From the NCBI RefSeq assembly GCF_051201035.1, contig NZ_JBPODR010000032.1, positions 1 through 20,000 of the forward strand: a stretch of DNA of 20,000 bases. Reading direction: 5' to 3'. The number at the start of each line of letters is the position of its first letter. The stretch's first letter is position 1. The notes beneath the pieces are model-generated. The model searched no databases. It was not told the origin of the DNA and saw only the letters and a list, made by a program, of their open reading frames with translations. Both the position numbers and the translations under genes were made by a program. Below, one piece after another: positions 19,899-20,000 of this stretch. This stretch comes from Thermoanaerobacterium thermosulfurigenes. Its GTDB lineage: Bacteria > Bacillota > Thermoanaerobacteria > Thermoanaerobacterales > Thermoanaerobacteraceae.

Positions 19899-20000
19899 TT
19901 AAGCAAGAATCTTGGAAACAACACCGGCTCCTACTGTGTGTCCGCCTTCTCTTATAGCAAATTTTAATCCTTCTTCCATCGCTATCGGTGTTATTAATTC
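19899..20000 (-). CDS. tuf: Elongation factor Tu, C-terminal end (partial)
   Basis: The last 33 codons of EF-Tu plus stop, minus strand, running off the right edge. The translation (ELITPIAMEEGLKFAIREGG then HTVGAGVVSKILA) is the end of EF-Tu domain III, part of the surface that holds aminoacyl-tRNA. TAA is at 19901-19899. EF-Tu delivers aminoacyl-tRNA to the ribosome as a GTP complex. tuf directly upstream of rpsJ is the common Firmicute str-S10 arrangement, so the str operon (rpsL, rpsG, fusA) presumably lies to the right of the window. Confidence 0.96.
   Translation of the reverse strand, partial: ELITPIAMEEGLKFAIREGGHTVGAGVVSKILA

Overview
The window is an almost complete, entirely minus-strand ribosomal-protein super-cluster from a low-GC Gram-positive bacterium. 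Read in the direction of transcription (right to left) it runs: end of tuf, S10 block (rpsJ, rplC, rplD, rplW, rplB, rpsS, rplV, rpsC, rplP, rpmC, rpsQ), spc block (rplN, rplX, rplE, type-Z rpsN, rpsH, rplF, rplR, rpsE, rpmD, rplO, secY), adk, map, a KOW-domain gene, infA, rpmJ, alpha block (rpsM, rpsK, rpsD, rpoA, rplQ), the group II ECF transporter core (ecfA1, ecfA2, ecfT), truA, and rplM-rpsI. It ends with the first ~82 nt of a 16S rRNA gene. The gene order (ecfA1-ecfA2-ecfT-truA-rplM-rpsI after rplQ, rpsD inside the alpha block, a KOW gene between map and infA), the A+T-rich codon use, strong AGGAGG ribosome sites and the 16S 5' end all point to Firmicutes, class Clostridia. A Thermoanaerobacterium-like member of the Thermoanaerobacterales is my best guess from memory of the proteins, not from a search.

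Layout. 19899-20000 is the EF-Tu C-terminus; 19722-19898 is a non-coding gap with a strong hairpin and a weak promoter candidate. 4637-19721 is one tightly packed run of 29 genes, with gaps of 0-51 nt and several start/stop overlaps, closed by an intrinsic terminator at 4583-4629. 1321-4549 holds the ECF transporter core plus truA. A near-consensus promoter overlaps the truA stop codon (1296-1324) and should drive rplM-rpsI through a ~70-nt leader; that unit ends at a bidirectional terminator at 359-385. 83-358 is the control region of an rRNA operon, with two tandem sigma-A-type promoters and a boxA-like element, followed by 16S.

Function. Nearly everything serves ribosome assembly and translation (S3, S4, S5, S8-S11, S13, S14, S17, S19; L2-L6, L13-L18, L22-L24, L29, L30, L36; IF-1; EF-Tu; 16S rRNA; TruA), transcription (RpoA), export and processing of new proteins (SecY, Map), nucleotide balance (Adk) and vitamin/metal uptake (ECF core). 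Several ORFs have misleading upstream extensions; I moved starts for ecfT, ecfA1, rpsD, infA, the KOW gene, rpmD, rplE, rpmC, rpsS and rplW using ribosome sites and family length. Nine genes appear to use TTG or GTG starts (rplM, ecfA1, infA, rplO, rplF, rplX, rpsQ, rplV, rpsS).

I see no mobile element, CRISPR array, tRNA, pseudogene or foreign block. The region is conserved housekeeping, and I did not find a convincing undescribed system. The most worthwhile items are the KOW protein of unknown role, the L13 promoter/leader, and small unexplained RNA hairpins at operon junctions.
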